Shown here piece by piece: positions 1 through 6,190 of a stretch of 6,295 bases of DNA. The notes under the pieces were generated by a model. The model ran no database searches. It saw only the letters and a program-made list of their open reading frames with translations, and was not told the origin of the DNA. The first letter of the stretch is position 1, and each line of letters begins with the position of its first letter. Source of the stretch: Pseudomonadota bacterium (GTDB taxonomy: Bacteria > Myxococcota > UBA9042 > PHBI01); contig SYAK01000168.1 of assembly GCA_005788935.1 (NCBI GenBank), positions 1 to 6,295 on the forward strand, written 5' to 3'. The translations under genes were made by a program, and so were the position numbers.

Positions 1-111
1 ATGACGCCGGAATGACGCTGTACCCGAAGTGACGCGGCGCACAATTCGCTGTGAGATCAGTGCCTAGGCCGCCACTGGACCGGGGCGTTGGGTTTCGTTA
101 CGCTCGCGGAC
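1..111. other. Upstream region of the plus-strand operon
   Basis: This is the leader of the three-gene operon. One plus-strand frame is open from the left edge to a TGA at 30-32 (residues DAGMTLYPK), so the first 32 bases could be the tail of a preceding gene, but this is too short to judge. Three TGACGC hexamers lie at 2-7, 13-18 and 30-35, and a GCCTAGGC palindrome at 62-69. I find no convincing -35/-10 pair, so a sigma-70 type promoter is not called. Confidence 0.35.
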
Positions 112-801
112 ATGACGACCGCCGCTGCAACTCCGTCACGCATCCTCGTCGTCGCGCCGCACGCCGATGACGAGCTCTTCGGGGCGGGCGCCTCGCTGCT
201 CCGCTGGAAGGACGCGGGCGCCGAGATCCACATGGTTCTCGTCGCGTGCTCGGACGTGCGAATGCGCCACACGGGCGGCGTCGTCACGGCTGCGACCCGC
301 GCCGCAGAGTTCACGGGCTCGGCCGAGGCCGTCTCGACGACCCCGCCGACCATCCTGTGGATGAACGACACGCGCCTCGACGAACAGCCGCTCTCTGCGC
401 TTGTCTCGCGCCTCGACGACGTGCTCGACCGTTTCCGGCCGGACCTGATGCTCATCCCGGAGCCGAGCTACCATCAGGACCACCAGTACGTGAACCGGGC
501 CTGCGTGGCGGCGCTCAGGCCGACAGGCGGGGCGCGGCCAAACAAGGTCCTCGCCTATGAGGTGCCGACCTCGACCGGCATCGGCAGCCCGGCGTTCCTG
601 CCGAACATGTACGTCAACGTGACTGGCGAGCTCGAGCGCAAGGCGGACCTGCTGCGCCGCATCTACGTCAGCCAATACACCGCCATCGAGCGCGGTGGGC
701 TCGCCGAGCACGGCATGCGACGCCACGCGGCCTACCGGGGCGCCGAGTGCGGGGTCGAGTTCGCGGAGGCCTATGTCGTTCTTCGGGAGCTGCTGCCGTG
801 A
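112..801 (+). CDS. PIG-L/LmbE family zinc-dependent N-deacetylase
   Basis: Predicted cytoplasmic metal-dependent deacetylase of 229 residues, a normal length for the family. Members remove the acetyl group from N-acetylglucosamine-type substrates (for example MshB, BshB, PIG-L). The N-terminal signature PHADDE is at residues 16-21 after a hydrophobic beta strand. By analogy with MshB, H17 and D20 are zinc ligands and D19 the general base. The second motif, YHQDHQ at 120-125, supplies H121 and the third zinc ligand H124. The usual Pro of PHPDDE is Ala here. There is no signal peptide or membrane segment. The ATG at 112 is preferred because the protein then starts just before the first strand; an in-frame TTG at 88 would add eight residues, and neither start has a strong Shine-Dalgarno. 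It is the first gene of an operon whose next two genes overlap in series. The family call is firm; the substrate (amino sugar, glycolipid or small thiol precursor) is unknown. Confidence 0.9.
   Translation: MTTAAATPSRILVVAPHADDELFGAGASLLRWKDAGAEIHMVLVACSDVRMRHTGGVVTAATRAAEFTGSAEAVSTTPPTILWMNDTRLDEQPLSALVSRLDDVLDRFRPDLMLIPEPSYHQDHQYVNRACVAALRPTGGARPNKVLAYEVPTSTGIGSPAFLPNMYVNVTGELERKADLLRRIYVSQYTAIERGGLAEHGMRRHAAYRGAECGVEFAEAYVVLRELLP
785..789 (+). promoter_or_regulatory. Ribosome binding site of the ATP-grasp gene
   Basis: GGGAG lies inside the end of the deacetylase gene, 8 bases before the GTG at 798. It supports the GTG start whose GTGA overlaps the deacetylase stop. The ATG at 804 would be 14 bases away, less favourable. 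The arrangement suggests translational coupling. Confidence 0.6.
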
Positions 802-1745
802 CGATGAATTATGGGCTCGTCATCCCCGAAGCCGGCGGGGACGCGGGCGTCGGGGCCCTGCGGATGGCCGAGGCGCTGAAGGGTGACCTGCGACCCGGGC
901 GGATCCACACCCTCGACGCATCGGATTTTCCACCCATTTCCGACATTTTTGGCGGCCCCCTGACCCAGCACGTCCTGCCGCTCGCGAGCGCTGGCGATGC
1001 CTTCACGCGGGCCCTCACGGAAAAAATCACGGCACTCAGCCGGGAGCACGCGATTCTTCTCGTGGCACCGACGGCCGAGTACATGACGGGCGCGCTCATC
1101 GGAATGCGTGACGCCGGGGTGTTGCCGCCGCTGACGCTGACAGCGCTGCCGAGCGCCGCGGGATATGCCGCTTCGCGCGACAAGGTGGCCCTCGCCGAAC
1201 ATCTGCGCCGCGTCGGGCTTGGCCACGCCGCGCTCGACACGGGCCCGTGGAGCCCCGAGCGCCGCTTCGGGAAGCCACGCTTTGGCGTCGGCTCGCGCGG
1301 CTGCGGCGTGGTCCAGACGCAGACCGAGGCCGACGCGCTGCCGGGTCACGTTTTTCAGGCTGTTCTGGAGCGTACCGAACACGTCGTGGACGTCATCCAC
1401 GGTCGCGCCCTGACGCGCCGCGTCCACCGCCAGCGGGGCGGTGCAGATACCCATTTCGACTATGTCTCCGAGCCTGCGCTCGAGCAGCTCGCCCGCGACG
1501 TCGCGGCCTCCCTCGGCGCGCCAGTCGCGAACGTCCAGGCCCGGCGCGACGCCGAGGGCTGGCGGGTCTTTGACGTCGGGACGCGGCTCTCGGGCGCCTC
1601 GTGTGCGGCTCGCCTCATCGGCGTCAACTGGCTCGAAGGTCTGCTCTCGGTGACGCAGCGGCCGGTCGACGAAGGCGGCCAGGACTGGTTCAAGCCGCGG
1701 CTCGGCGCGACCGTGCAACGGCGCTTCGAGGAGGTGGTCCGATGA
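798..1745 (+). CDS. ATP-grasp domain protein (CarB/PylC-like)
   Basis: Predicted ATP-dependent carboxylate-amine ligase of 315 residues. The N-terminal half (about 1-115) looks like the alpha/beta preATP-grasp part. The ATP-grasp fold then follows in order: SRDK at 126-129 with a short helix, the nucleotide-binding FGKPRFGVGSRG at 157-168, FQAVLERTEHVVDV at 186-199, the RRVHRQRGG stretch from 207, and the metal-site region NVQ at 245-247 with FDVGTRLSG at 258-266. In the E. coli CarB N-terminal half, Gln285, Glu299 and Asn301 hold magnesium; here they align with Q247, D259 and G261. The Asn is therefore missing and the Glu is conservatively replaced. GTG 798 is chosen for its 4-base overlap with the upstream stop and its GGGAG; ATG 804 is the alternative. 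Lying between a deacetylase and a methyltransferase, it may acylate the amine exposed by the deacetylase (inference). A degenerate, non-catalytic ATP-grasp protein is possible. Confidence 0.8.
   Translation: MTMNYGLVIPEAGGDAGVGALRMAEALKGDLRPGRIHTLDASDFPPISDIFGGPLTQHVLPLASAGDAFTRALTEKITALSREHAILLVAPTAEYMTGALIGMRDAGVLPPLTLTALPSAAGYAASRDKVALAEHLRRVGLGHAALDTGPWSPERRFGKPRFGVGSRGCGVVQTQTEADALPGHVFQAVLERTEHVVDVIHGRALTRRVHRQRGGADTHFDYVSEPALEQLARDVAASLGAPVANVQARRDAEGWRVFDVGTRLSGASCAARLIGVNWLEGLLSVTQRPVDEGGQDWFKPRLGATVQRRFEEVVR
1729..1734 (+). promoter_or_regulatory. Ribosome binding site of the methyltransferase gene
   Basis: A perfect AGGAGG, 7 bases before the ATG at 1742, lies inside the last codons of the ATP-grasp gene. 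It fixes the start of the methyltransferase at 1742 rather than any of the upstream in-frame codons, and it is the strongest Shine-Dalgarno in the window. Confidence 0.85.
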
Positions 1746-2356
1746 CGAACCCGGGAGACCGGACCCAGGTCGGCTTCTGGTCCGCGCTGCAGCGCGACCG
1801 CGGCAAGAGCGACGCCGAGCGCATCAACGGCAAGGACCTCTCGCACCGCAAGCGCATCGCGGCGATCGCGCAGGTGCTCGACCTGTCACCAGCCTCGCGC
1901 GTCATCGATCTAGGCGCCGGAATCGGGCTGCTCGAGCGCTGGCACGGCCCATTTCAGGAATATGTCGCGGTCGACTTCTGCCCGGAATACGTCGCAGAGA
2001 TCCGCGCGACATCGCGCAGCCCGCTCGATGCGCGGATCACCTCGGTGCTCGAGGTGGACTATTCGACGATGCCGGACGCCGACGCCGCGGTGATGTGCGG
2101 CGTCACGTCCATCCCGGGGCTCTTCCCGTCGCTTGAGGCGCTCTTCGACCTGCTCGCGCCGATGACGGTCCGGACGCGCACACTCGTCACCTTCATGTGG
2201 GCCGGATGGCCGGAATTCTCAGCTGACACGCGCACCTACGGCCTCGACGAGGTGAGGGCCGAGCTCGGACGACGCAGATGGCGTGGCAGTTTCCATTTCG
2301 GACACCTGCCCCATGAATTCTTTTGCGTCATCGCGCCCGGCGGCCCCGTCCCCTGA
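1742..2356 (+). CDS. Class I SAM-dependent methyltransferase
   Basis: Predicted soluble methyltransferase of 204 residues, the usual size of a minimal Rossmann-fold enzyme. A helical N-terminal cap (1-50) precedes motif I, VIDLGAGIG at 54-62, which binds S-adenosylmethionine. The next strand, YVAVDF, ends in the acidic D78 that normally contacts the ribose hydroxyls. EVDYSTMPDADAAVMCGV (104-121) fits the motif III/IV region, followed by helix LEALFDLLAPM and the strand RTLVTFMWAG. The C-terminal strands contain HFGHLPHEFFCVIA. The ATG start overlaps the ATP-grasp stop as ATGA and has a perfect AGGAGG. As last gene of the operon it probably finishes the product of the deacetylase and ATP-grasp steps. 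Methyl acceptor (O, N or C) and substrate are not evident. Its stop codon lies in the left arm of the hairpin at 2353-2373. Confidence 0.85.
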   Translation: MTNPGDRTQVGFWSALQRDRGKSDAERINGKDLSHRKRIAAIAQVLDLSPASRVIDLGAGIGLLERWHGPFQEYVAVDFCPEYVAEIRATSRSPLDARITSVLEVDYSTMPDADAAVMCGVTSIPGLFPSLEALFDLLAPMTVRTRTLVTFMWAGWPEFSADTRTYGLDEVRAELGRRRWRGSFHFGHLPHEFFCVIAPGGPVP

Positions 2357-2373
2357 CGCGACGGCCGCGTCAG
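2353..2373. terminator. Shared bidirectional hairpin at convergent gene ends
   Basis: CTGACGCG (2353-2360) and CGCGTCAG (2366-2373) form a perfect 8-bp inverted repeat around the 5-base loop ACGGC. The methyltransferase stop (TGA, 2354-2356) is in the left arm and the OPT transporter stop (TCA on the plus strand, 2370-2372) is the mirror position in the right arm. Neither side has a T-run, so it is not a classical intrinsic terminator. It may act as a U-tract-less hairpin, as an mRNA 3'-end stabiliser, or with Rho. Opposed TGA stops supply three of the eight pairs automatically. Confidence 0.55.
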
Positions 2374-4277
2374 AAGAAGGCGGGGATGAGGACGCTCGAG
2401 ACGAGGATGGTGAGGAGCGGGATGAGGACGCCGGCCACGAAGGCCTCACCTGCCACCATGCCGGCTGCGAGGGGGCCGGCGTAGGCCGCGTAGGAGCCGT
2501 CCGCGCCCTTCGAGTAGCTGCGCCAGATGGCCGCGATGATGCTGCCGAGCGCCAGCCCGATGGACATCGACGGCGGCAGGATCATCGCGAAGCCGAGCGC
2601 CGACGGCACCGGGACCCAACCAAAGCGGCTCTGGACATGGCCTTCTGCGTCGAGGTGCAGCGAGCCGTCAGCGTGGCGGCGCTTCATCGAGAGCAGAATC
2701 TCGAAGACGACGCCGAGGGCGGCGGCCCACAGCGAGGCCATGAGCGCGCCTGGCGGCAGGTATTCGATGCCCTTCGTCATGATCATGCCGAGCGACGCGA
2801 TCTTCAGCGCCGTCGGGGCGGACAGCTGCCCCTCGCCCGTGCCGATACCGTAGGTGTCGAGCAGCATCTGGAAGGTCAGCGGGACGAGCAGGGCCGCGAC
2901 GCCGACTGCGAAGAACTGGGCCCAGATGAGGCTCGTGAAGCTGCCTCCGACGCGGCGCGCGACCCAGAACGAGGCCACGGTGCCCTCGGAGGACGCCTGC
3001 GGGTCGGCGCTGATGTGAGCCGCGTTCAGGTTCTGCTGGAGCTTGCCGGGGAAGAGCAGCCCGAAGACGAACTGCGTCGCGTTCGCCATCAGCGATACGG
3101 GGCCGGAGCCGGTGAGCCCGAGGACCTTGAGCCCCGCGATGACGAGGACGGGCTGCAGCGCCACGGCCGTCAACACCTGATACCACGGCATCGCGAACCA
3201 CAGCTCCTGCACGATGATCAGCAGACCCACCGAGACCGCGAGGCCAATCAGCATGTTCCGCGTCGAGACGCGCTCGTCGGCGAGCGAGGCCTCCGGGGCC
3301 GCCTCAGGTCCCGAGGACTTCGTGAAGGCATGTCGCAGGAGCGGGATGAGGACGCTGGTCAGCGCCGCGGCGATCATCATCGCGGTCGCGGGCCACATCA
3401 TCCACTGCACGAGGTAACGGAAGTGGGACTCGCTGCCCATGAAGCCCGCGGCCGAGCCGCAGGAGGCCTTGACGAAGTCGGTCACCTCACCCGCCTTGAT
3501 GGCGGCGAGACACGCGTCGACAGCGTCGGGTGCGGTCCCGGAGAGCGCTCCCCAGGCGGCCACGTGCTCGCCGAAGGCCTGAATGAGCCACACGCCGAGC
3601 AGGCCCGACAGGCCGACCGCGAGTGGGATCATCATGCCGAACCCGATGATGGCCGGGTCAAAGGCGAGCGAGATGGCGAGCGCCTTGGTGCCGGTGAGAT
3701 GCGGGGCAATGTTCAGGGCGTCGCGCAGGAAGACGACGAAGCCGCTCGCGCCGAGACTCGACCACAGCGTCTTCCGGCGCTTGGCGACCGACTCGGTCAC
3801 CTCGGGGTTGGCGAGGGTCTCGATGACGCTCTTGCCGACGCGGCCCGACGGCCACGGGAGTGACCGGTCCGACAGGATGAAGGTGCGCAGCAAGGCGCCC
3901 ATGAAGACGCCGAGGCTCGCGGAGATGGCGAGCCAGAGGCTGAGCTGCCACCACGCCGGGTTCCAGTCGATGTCCTGCTTGAACTCGCTCTGGACGTAAT
4001 AGAACGCGGCGAGGATGACGACCATGAAGGCCATGCTGCCCGCCGCGCCGACCATCGTCTGGATGAGGTTCAGCTTGACCGCGAGCTCCTTCGGGGCGGT
4101 CTTGCCGCCGAGCACCGCCGCCGCGAGGAACATGCCGGCCATCGAGAGGTCGAGCCCGAGGCCGAGCTTGAGCGTGATGTAGGGGCCCGCGGCGGCCGCG
4201 AAGGCGCAGATCAGCACGCCGAGCGCGATGAGCCGGCCGTCGAGCTCGGGCTTCTTGGGGTGGGACGGTGACGACAT
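2370..4277 (-). CDS. OPT-family transporter (oligopeptide/metal-chelate type)
   Basis: Predicted inner-membrane secondary transporter of 635 residues, within the 600-700 usual for bacterial members of the OPT (oligopeptide transporter/YSL) superfamily. Hydrophobic spans run through nearly the whole protein (for example about 15-35, 44-57, 72-94, 112-132, 205-235, 292-314, 342-360, 366-388, 450-475, 505-530, 558-585, 596-634). Family-like landmarks are SDRSLPWPSGRVGKS (136-150), TGSGPVSLMANATQFVFG (389-406), PSALGFAMILPPSMSIGLALG (from 558) and AAGMVAGEAFVAGVL (604-618). The hydrophilic loop 315-340 is rich in Ala, Pro and Glu. The loop at about 411-445, where OPT proteins usually carry a DLKTG-type motif, is divergent. 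The second of two adjacent ATGs is chosen because AGAGG then sits at 6 bases. It lies 46 bases downstream of the glycosyltransferase-like gene, probably in one transcript. The substrate (peptides, siderophore or metal chelates) cannot be told. Confidence 0.85.
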   Translation of the reverse strand: MSSPSHPKKPELDGRLIALGVLICAFAAAAGPYITLKLGLGLDLSMAGMFLAAAVLGGKTAPKELAVKLNLIQTMVGAAGSMAFMVVILAAFYYVQSEFKQDIDWNPAWWQLSLWLAISASLGVFMGALLRTFILSDRSLPWPSGRVGKSVIETLANPEVTESVAKRRKTLWSSLGASGFVVFLRDALNIAPHLTGTKALAISLAFDPAIIGFGMMIPLAVGLSGLLGVWLIQAFGEHVAAWGALSGTAPDAVDACLAAIKAGEVTDFVKASCGSAAGFMGSESHFRYLVQWMMWPATAMMIAAALTSVLIPLLRHAFTKSSGPEAAPEASLADERVSTRNMLIGLAVSVGLLIIVQELWFAMPWYQVLTAVALQPVLVIAGLKVLGLTGSGPVSLMANATQFVFGLLFPGKLQQNLNAAHISADPQASSEGTVASFWVARRVGGSFTSLIWAQFFAVGVAALLVPLTFQMLLDTYGIGTGEGQLSAPTALKIASLGMIMTKGIEYLPPGALMASLWAAALGVVFEILLSMKRRHADGSLHLDAEGHVQSRFGWVPVPSALGFAMILPPSMSIGLALGSIIAAIWRSYSKGADGSYAAYAGPLAAGMVAGEAFVAGVLIPLLTILVSSVLIPAFF

Positions 4278-4283
4278 CATGGG

Positions 4284-4288
4284 CCTCT
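4284..4288 (-). promoter_or_regulatory. Ribosome binding site of the OPT transporter
   Basis: On the minus strand AGAGG is followed by CCC and two adjacent ATG codons. Spacing is 3 bases to the first (4280) and 6 to the second (4277), so the second ATG is the better start. Confidence 0.5.
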
Positions 4289-4323
4289 GGCTGCTGAGGG
4301 GGATGGAAGCGATTCGCAGGGGG

Positions 4324-5979
4324 TCAGGGCTCGGCGGACCAGCCCGACGATGCACGGAAGGCTGCGTTGCCGCGGGTCAGCAAGTCGGCGACGGCGGCGC
4401 GGATGGTGGGGTCGGCGTGGGTCAGCAGCGTGCGCTTGACGGCCGCGACGAGCGCGTCGTTGGCGTCGTGGGACGCGCGGACCTCGGCGGCGAGCGCGTG
4501 GAACGGCGCGAGGGCGTCAGGGCGCGCGAGGAGGTCGACGATGGCGTCGTAGCCGTCCTCGGACCAGACGGAGCGGGTGCCGAAGCGAATGACGGCCTGC
4601 ATCTCCGGGGCGACTCGCCCGGCGAGGGCGAGCAGCGCGTCGATGTGCCACGCCTGGCAATAGACCGGCTCGGCGTAGAGGATGGTCTTGTCGGCCGAGA
4701 TGGCGTCGCTGAAGCTCTGGTCGCCGCTGACGACGGTGGGCGGCTCGGAGGCGAGCAGGAGGCGGCGCATGTCGCGGTGTGGGAGGGGATAAAAGCTGAT
4801 GACGTTCAGGACCTTGCCAGCGCCGTCGGGGGTGATGTCGGCGGTCACCATGGTGCGGCGCGGAGCGGTCAGGACGAGGGCCGACTCGTCGTAGCCGTGG
4901 AAGACGACGCGCCCCACGCCGCGCGAGGCGAGGCGCACGACCAGGCTGTCCGTGATGAAGGCGTCGCGCAGCATCTCTGGGGTGCGTGGCGTCGGAAGGA
5001 CGAGGTTGACGTCGCGGTCGCCACCGTTCTCGAGAATCGACACATAATCGAGGAAGAGGTCATATCCCGAGGTCGCATATCCAGCATAGAGTGCCGTGCG
5101 GGCATCGGCGGCGGTGAGATGGTCGCGCAGGTGGACGTGCTCAAGCTCGGCGACCTTGGCCTGCCGGGCGGGCGCGGACGACGCGGACTGGAGGGACTCG
5201 GCCTCGGCGAGCAAGGCGCGGTCGATGTGGATGCCGATTTCGCCGACGTCGAGACCGCACGGGCGGAAGTCGAGGAGTGGACGGCTGATCCAGTCGCGCA
5301 ACGGGTTGTCGGCGCGGTCGGAGAAGAGGCCGTCCAGAATGTTGCCAATTGTTACGGGCGATCCATCCTCGGGCGCGTGCAGGATGTCGCCCGTCGAGCC
5401 TCGGTGCCCGAGTGCTTCGGGATCGGCGCCAGCGGCCGCACCGACCTCGTCGGTGAAGGCTTCGAGGAAGGCCTCGAGGGCGGGGACGCGCGCCTTCAGG
5501 ACGTCGTTCTTCAGGTAGCGCAGCGAGCCGTATTCGGAGAGATACAGGAACGGTGTCGACGGGTTGACCTTCAGCGCGGCGCGGACGTCGGCGGCGTTGC
5601 GGCAGTGGTCGAAGTTGCCGGGGGCCGAGATGACGAGCGTCGGGCGGCGAAGGTCCTCGCGGGCGGCGAAGTCTTCGACGCTGACGAGGGTGACGCCCTC
5701 GGGGCGACCGAAGCGCTCCTGCTTTGGGACGCCGGTGCTCGCGAGGACGAGGGAGGCCTGCGGCAGGCGGGCGCGCAGCAACTTCAACAGCTTCGAGACG
5801 TATGCGACGTCACCGAGGCCCGCGTCGACCTCGTTGTAGACGACGATGGTCGTGCCAGCAGAGACCGCCGCGTCTGGCCACGTCGCGTCCGCCCACGCGT
5901 CGAGCGCGCGCTCGACCTGCAGGCGCAGGACGAAGGCGCGGTGCATCCAGCCGCTGACGTTCGGGACGGGGATGTGCAT
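4324..5979 (-). CDS. Predicted GT-B-like glycosyltransferase, unnamed family
   Basis: A 551-residue soluble protein that I cannot place in a named family. After a short N-terminal helix region, strand TTIVVYNEVDAGLGDVAYVS (43-62) and helix KLLKLLRARL resemble the Gly-rich first loop of GT-B glycosyltransferases. The segments LVISAPGNFDH (115-125) and FLYLSEYGS (144-152) continue an alternating alpha/beta pattern. The second half has VNLVLPTPRTPEM (324-336), VVRLASRGVGRVVFHGYD (347-364), VLNVISFYPLPHRDMRRLL (390-408) and VVSGDQSFSDAISADKTILY (416-435). The last resembles the donor-site loop of GT-B enzymes, where an Asp/Gly/Ser-rich stretch is followed by a helix and a strand. The C-terminal 100 residues are helical. 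No signal peptide or membrane segment is seen. ATG 5979 is chosen for a GGAG 4 bases upstream; an in-frame GTG at 6072 would add 31 residues but lacks a Shine-Dalgarno. Sugar donor and acceptor are unknown; the fold assignment is inference from pattern only. Confidence 0.6.
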   Translation of the reverse strand: MHIPVPNVSGWMHRAFVLRLQVERALDAWADATWPDAAVSAGTTIVVYNEVDAGLGDVAYVSKLLKLLRARLPQASLVLASTGVPKQERFGRPEGVTLVSVEDFAAREDLRRPTLVISAPGNFDHCRNAADVRAALKVNPSTPFLYLSEYGSLRYLKNDVLKARVPALEAFLEAFTDEVGAAAGADPEALGHRGSTGDILHAPEDGSPVTIGNILDGLFSDRADNPLRDWISRPLLDFRPCGLDVGEIGIHIDRALLAEAESLQSASSAPARQAKVAELEHVHLRDHLTAADARTALYAGYATSGYDLFLDYVSILENGGDRDVNLVLPTPRTPEMLRDAFITDSLVVRLASRGVGRVVFHGYDESALVLTAPRRTMVTADITPDGAGKVLNVISFYPLPHRDMRRLLLASEPPTVVSGDQSFSDAISADKTILYAEPVYCQAWHIDALLALAGRVAPEMQAVIRFGTRSVWSEDGYDAIVDLLARPDALAPFHALAAEVRASHDANDALVAAVKRTLLTHADPTIRAAVADLLTRGNAAFRASSGWSAEP

Positions 5980-6170
5980 GGGGCTCCGCTCGACGGGCGC
6001 GACCTCACCCGACGGGCGTTCGGTGTACGGCTGACCGCCCTCCGCCGTCAACCGCGACCCGGCGACACGCACCCGTGAGGCGATGTCGGCCCCTGCATCG
6101 AGCGCCGTGAGCCGGGCGTTACGGGCGTGCGGCTCTTGGCGCCGGCCAGGCGTTGGGCGGCCGCGCGAGG
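5980..6170 (-). other. Gap upstream of the GT-B-like gene, coding-like in frame
   Basis: About 190 bases separate the hairpin at 6171-6190 from the ATG at 5979. The frame of the downstream gene stays open through the whole gap back to the TGA at 6187-6189. Its third codon positions are mostly G or C, giving readable peptide such as NARLTALDAGADIASRV and GGQPYTERPSGEVAPVERSP. The only start codon in this stretch is the GTG at 6072, without a Shine-Dalgarno. The stretch may be a longer N-terminus, remnant coding sequence, or leader. No clear promoter is visible, though one would be expected here if the minus-strand pair is transcribed on its own. Confidence 0.4.
5984..5987 (-). promoter_or_regulatory. 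Weak ribosome binding site of the GT-B-like gene
   Basis: GGAG on the minus strand is 4 bases before the ATG at 5979, slightly closer than ideal. It is the only Shine-Dalgarno-like site near a start in this frame and decides for the ATG over the upstream GTG at 6072. Confidence 0.4.
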
Positions 6171-6190
6171 CTGACGTGGGACCGCGTCAG
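6171..6190 (-). terminator. Hairpin at the stop of the right-edge gene
   Basis: Read on the minus strand, CTGACGCG, loop GTCC, then CACGTCAG. Six outer base pairs are perfect, then one C-A mismatch (a G-U wobble in a plus-strand transcript) and one further G-C pair. The TGA stop of the partial right-edge gene lies in the first arm, exactly as in the hairpin at 2353-2373, with the same arm sequence CTGACGCG. No T-run follows. It may be a weak terminator or a 3'-end stabilising hairpin. Confidence 0.4.

Noticed and set aside
136..726. A 196-codon minus-strand open frame opposite the deacetylase
   Set aside because: The plus strand carries PHADDE and HQDH zinc motifs; the minus-strand product is Arg/Val/Asp-rich shadow sequence.
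771..1718. A 315-codon minus-strand open frame opposite the ATP-grasp gene
   Set aside because: No fold pattern is seen, and it conflicts with a plus-strand gene that has ATP-grasp motifs, a Shine-Dalgarno and coupled neighbours.
1601..1741. Longer N-terminus of the methyltransferase from an upstream start
   Set aside because: It would overlap the conserved end of the ATP-grasp gene by 145 bases with Arg-rich nonsense sequence, whereas ATG 1742 has a perfect AGGAGG and an ATGA overlap.
2383..3356. Repeated GGGATGAGGACGC at about 2384, 2419 and 3345
   Set aside because: On the minus strand these encode Val-Leu-Ile-Pro within separate membrane helices of the OPT transporter, so they reflect similar hydrophobic segments with biased codons rather than a DNA repeat element.
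2283..3863. A 526-codon plus-strand open frame rich in Asp, Glu, Arg and His
   Set aside because: It is the mirror of the OPT transporter, whose minus-strand frame has membrane spans and family motifs. The highly charged product is an antisense artefact.
4278..4323. A possible terminator between the two minus-strand genes
   Set aside because: The 46-base gap has C-rich runs on the minus strand but no inverted repeat or T-run, so the two genes are more likely cotranscribed.
4228..6078. A 616-codon plus-strand open frame
   Set aside because: It lies opposite the GT-B-like gene. The product is dominated by Gly, Val, Glu, Asp and Arg with no recognisable fold, while the minus strand shows ordered alpha/beta structure. 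Long antisense frames are expected where third positions are G or C.
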